The notes under the pieces: model-generated
Told to the model about the DNA's origin: nothing
Database searches by the model: none
The model's input: only the letters and a program-made list of their open reading frames with translations
Shown here: positions 63,628 through 64,000 of the stretch, piece by piece
How the letters are laid out: the number at the start of each line of letters is the position of its first letter
How positions within the stretch are numbered: the first letter of the stretch is position 1
Assembly: GCF_030296015.1 (NCBI RefSeq)
Contig: NZ_AP027368.1
Location: forward strand, 2,418,001 to 2,482,000
Source: Ferrimonas sp. YFM
GTDB lineage: Bacteria > Pseudomonadota > Gammaproteobacteria > Enterobacterales > Shewanellaceae
Direction of reading: 5' to 3'
DNA: 64,000 nucleotides
Position numbers and translations under genes: made by a program

Positions 63628-64000
63628 TTATAGAGCTCGCCTCACATCCATTGCAGTCGCAAGGCTGGGAAACAGTAACTTCAACCAGTGTTCTATTACC
63701 GGCTGAGGTGCAAAAGCGCTGAGGTCGGGTTGTGGGTTCGCGGCAGTAATTTTGTAATCAGGCTGGCAGGCTGAGGCCACCATCATTTCCAAGGCAACGA
63801 CCTGAACACCAAGAGCCTGCGATGCCATGAGAGCGGCACGTTTCAGTACAGGATGAAGACGTTGAGTGACATCTTCACCGCTGTGTTCTGATGCCGGCAC
63901 GATGACGTTCTGCTTGTAGTGCTCGCCTTGATCGATAAAGCGACCTCCAGTCTTGGAAGCAAACACATCATTGCCAATAACTAACACAACAAGTTTTTGT
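63628..64000 (-). CDS. Partial protein, possible ATP-grasp C-terminal part (runs off right edge)
   Basis: The frame is open to the right edge, giving at least 120 C-terminal residues. The segment VLVIGNDVFASKTGGRFIDQG, a long loop with KQNVIVPASEHSGEDV, then LKRAALMASQALGVQVVALEMMV has the order seen in ATP-grasp ligases (a strand, the glycine-asparagine loop, then alpha helix A-x-x-A-x-x-L-G-v-x-v). The N-terminal domain is missing, so the assignment is tentative. Confidence 0.35.
   Translation of the reverse strand, partial: QKLVVLVIGNDVFASKTGGRFIDQGEHYKQNVIVPASEHSGEDVTQRLHPVLKRAALMASQALGVQVVALEMMVASACQPDYKITAANPQPDLSAFAPQPVIEHWLKLLFPSLATAMDVRRAL

Noticed and set aside
1-64000. CRISPR array or rRNA operon
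   Set aside because: No regularly spaced repeats of 20-40 bases and no rRNA sequence were seen.

Overview
The window looks like the chromosome of a respiratory marine gammaproteobacterium close to Shewanella and Ferrimonas (Alteromonadales), with Ferrimonas the better guess. Reasons: a uvrY-uvrC-pgsA-tRNA-Cys-tRNA-Leu block, a decahaem MtrA/DmsE cytochrome beside an MtrB-type barrel, a periplasmic fumarate-reductase-like flavoprotein with a separate tetrahaem cytochrome, a GlyGly-CTERM protein, and flavorubredoxin NO detoxification. Most of it is GC-rich core sequence. AT-richer patches lie at 4580-6540 and 37030-37600, and less clearly inside the acyltransferase at 36000.

Layout. 1-4500: the start of a SLOG-like gene leaving the left edge, a membrane diguanylate cyclase, a CDGSH/glutamate-synthase fusion, and a complete IS3-family element (3133-4431) with a legible -1 frameshift signal. 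4500-6540: tRNA-Pro(CGG) followed by an AT-rich cassette with a PD-(D/E)XK-like protein, an HNH nuclease and a small orphan. 6539-11342: norR divergent from norVW with NorR sites and a sigma-54 promoter, then a DUF1971 protein. 11425-13314: a Cache chemoreceptor. 13969-20296: a respiratory locus of DcaP-like porin, tetrahaem cytochrome and Tat flavoprotein (frameshifted in this sequence), divergent from a tetrahaem lipoprotein and a LuxR-type regulator. 20355-28456: a histidine phosphatase, membrane proteins of unknown role, a GNAT protein, gltS and a pseudo-zincin with a GlyGly-CTERM tail.

28495-32033: tRNA-Leu and tRNA-Cys, pgsA, uvrC and uvrY. 32532-42794: gloA, a MurE paralogue, speB, an acyltransferase, an Hha-like protein, hemG with a b561-like partner, a deoxynucleoside kinase, a hexose-6-phosphate mutarotase, a zinc ribbon protein and a second chemoreceptor. 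42957-47025: MtrB/DmsE-type electron conduit and a BtuF-like binding protein. 47190-56876: an ABC-2 exporter, then an RND tripartite pump and a two-component system, with a 162-bp repeat element between regulator and kinase. 56982-60018: a LysR regulator and an AaeAB/EmrA-like efflux pair. 60223-62345: a polar amino-acid ABC importer. 62468-64000: a YugP-type membrane protease lying between two 117-bp direct repeats of the importer's 3' end, then a partial gene leaving the right edge.

The main theme is anaerobic or alternative respiration and its by-products. One locus probably reduces an unidentified organic acceptor in the periplasm, with its own porin and regulators. A second passes electrons across the outer membrane. 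norVW removes nitric oxide. The least explained parts are the AT-rich nuclease cassette beside tRNA-Pro, the reductase locus with its LacI-type operator, and the pseudo-protease at 26911.
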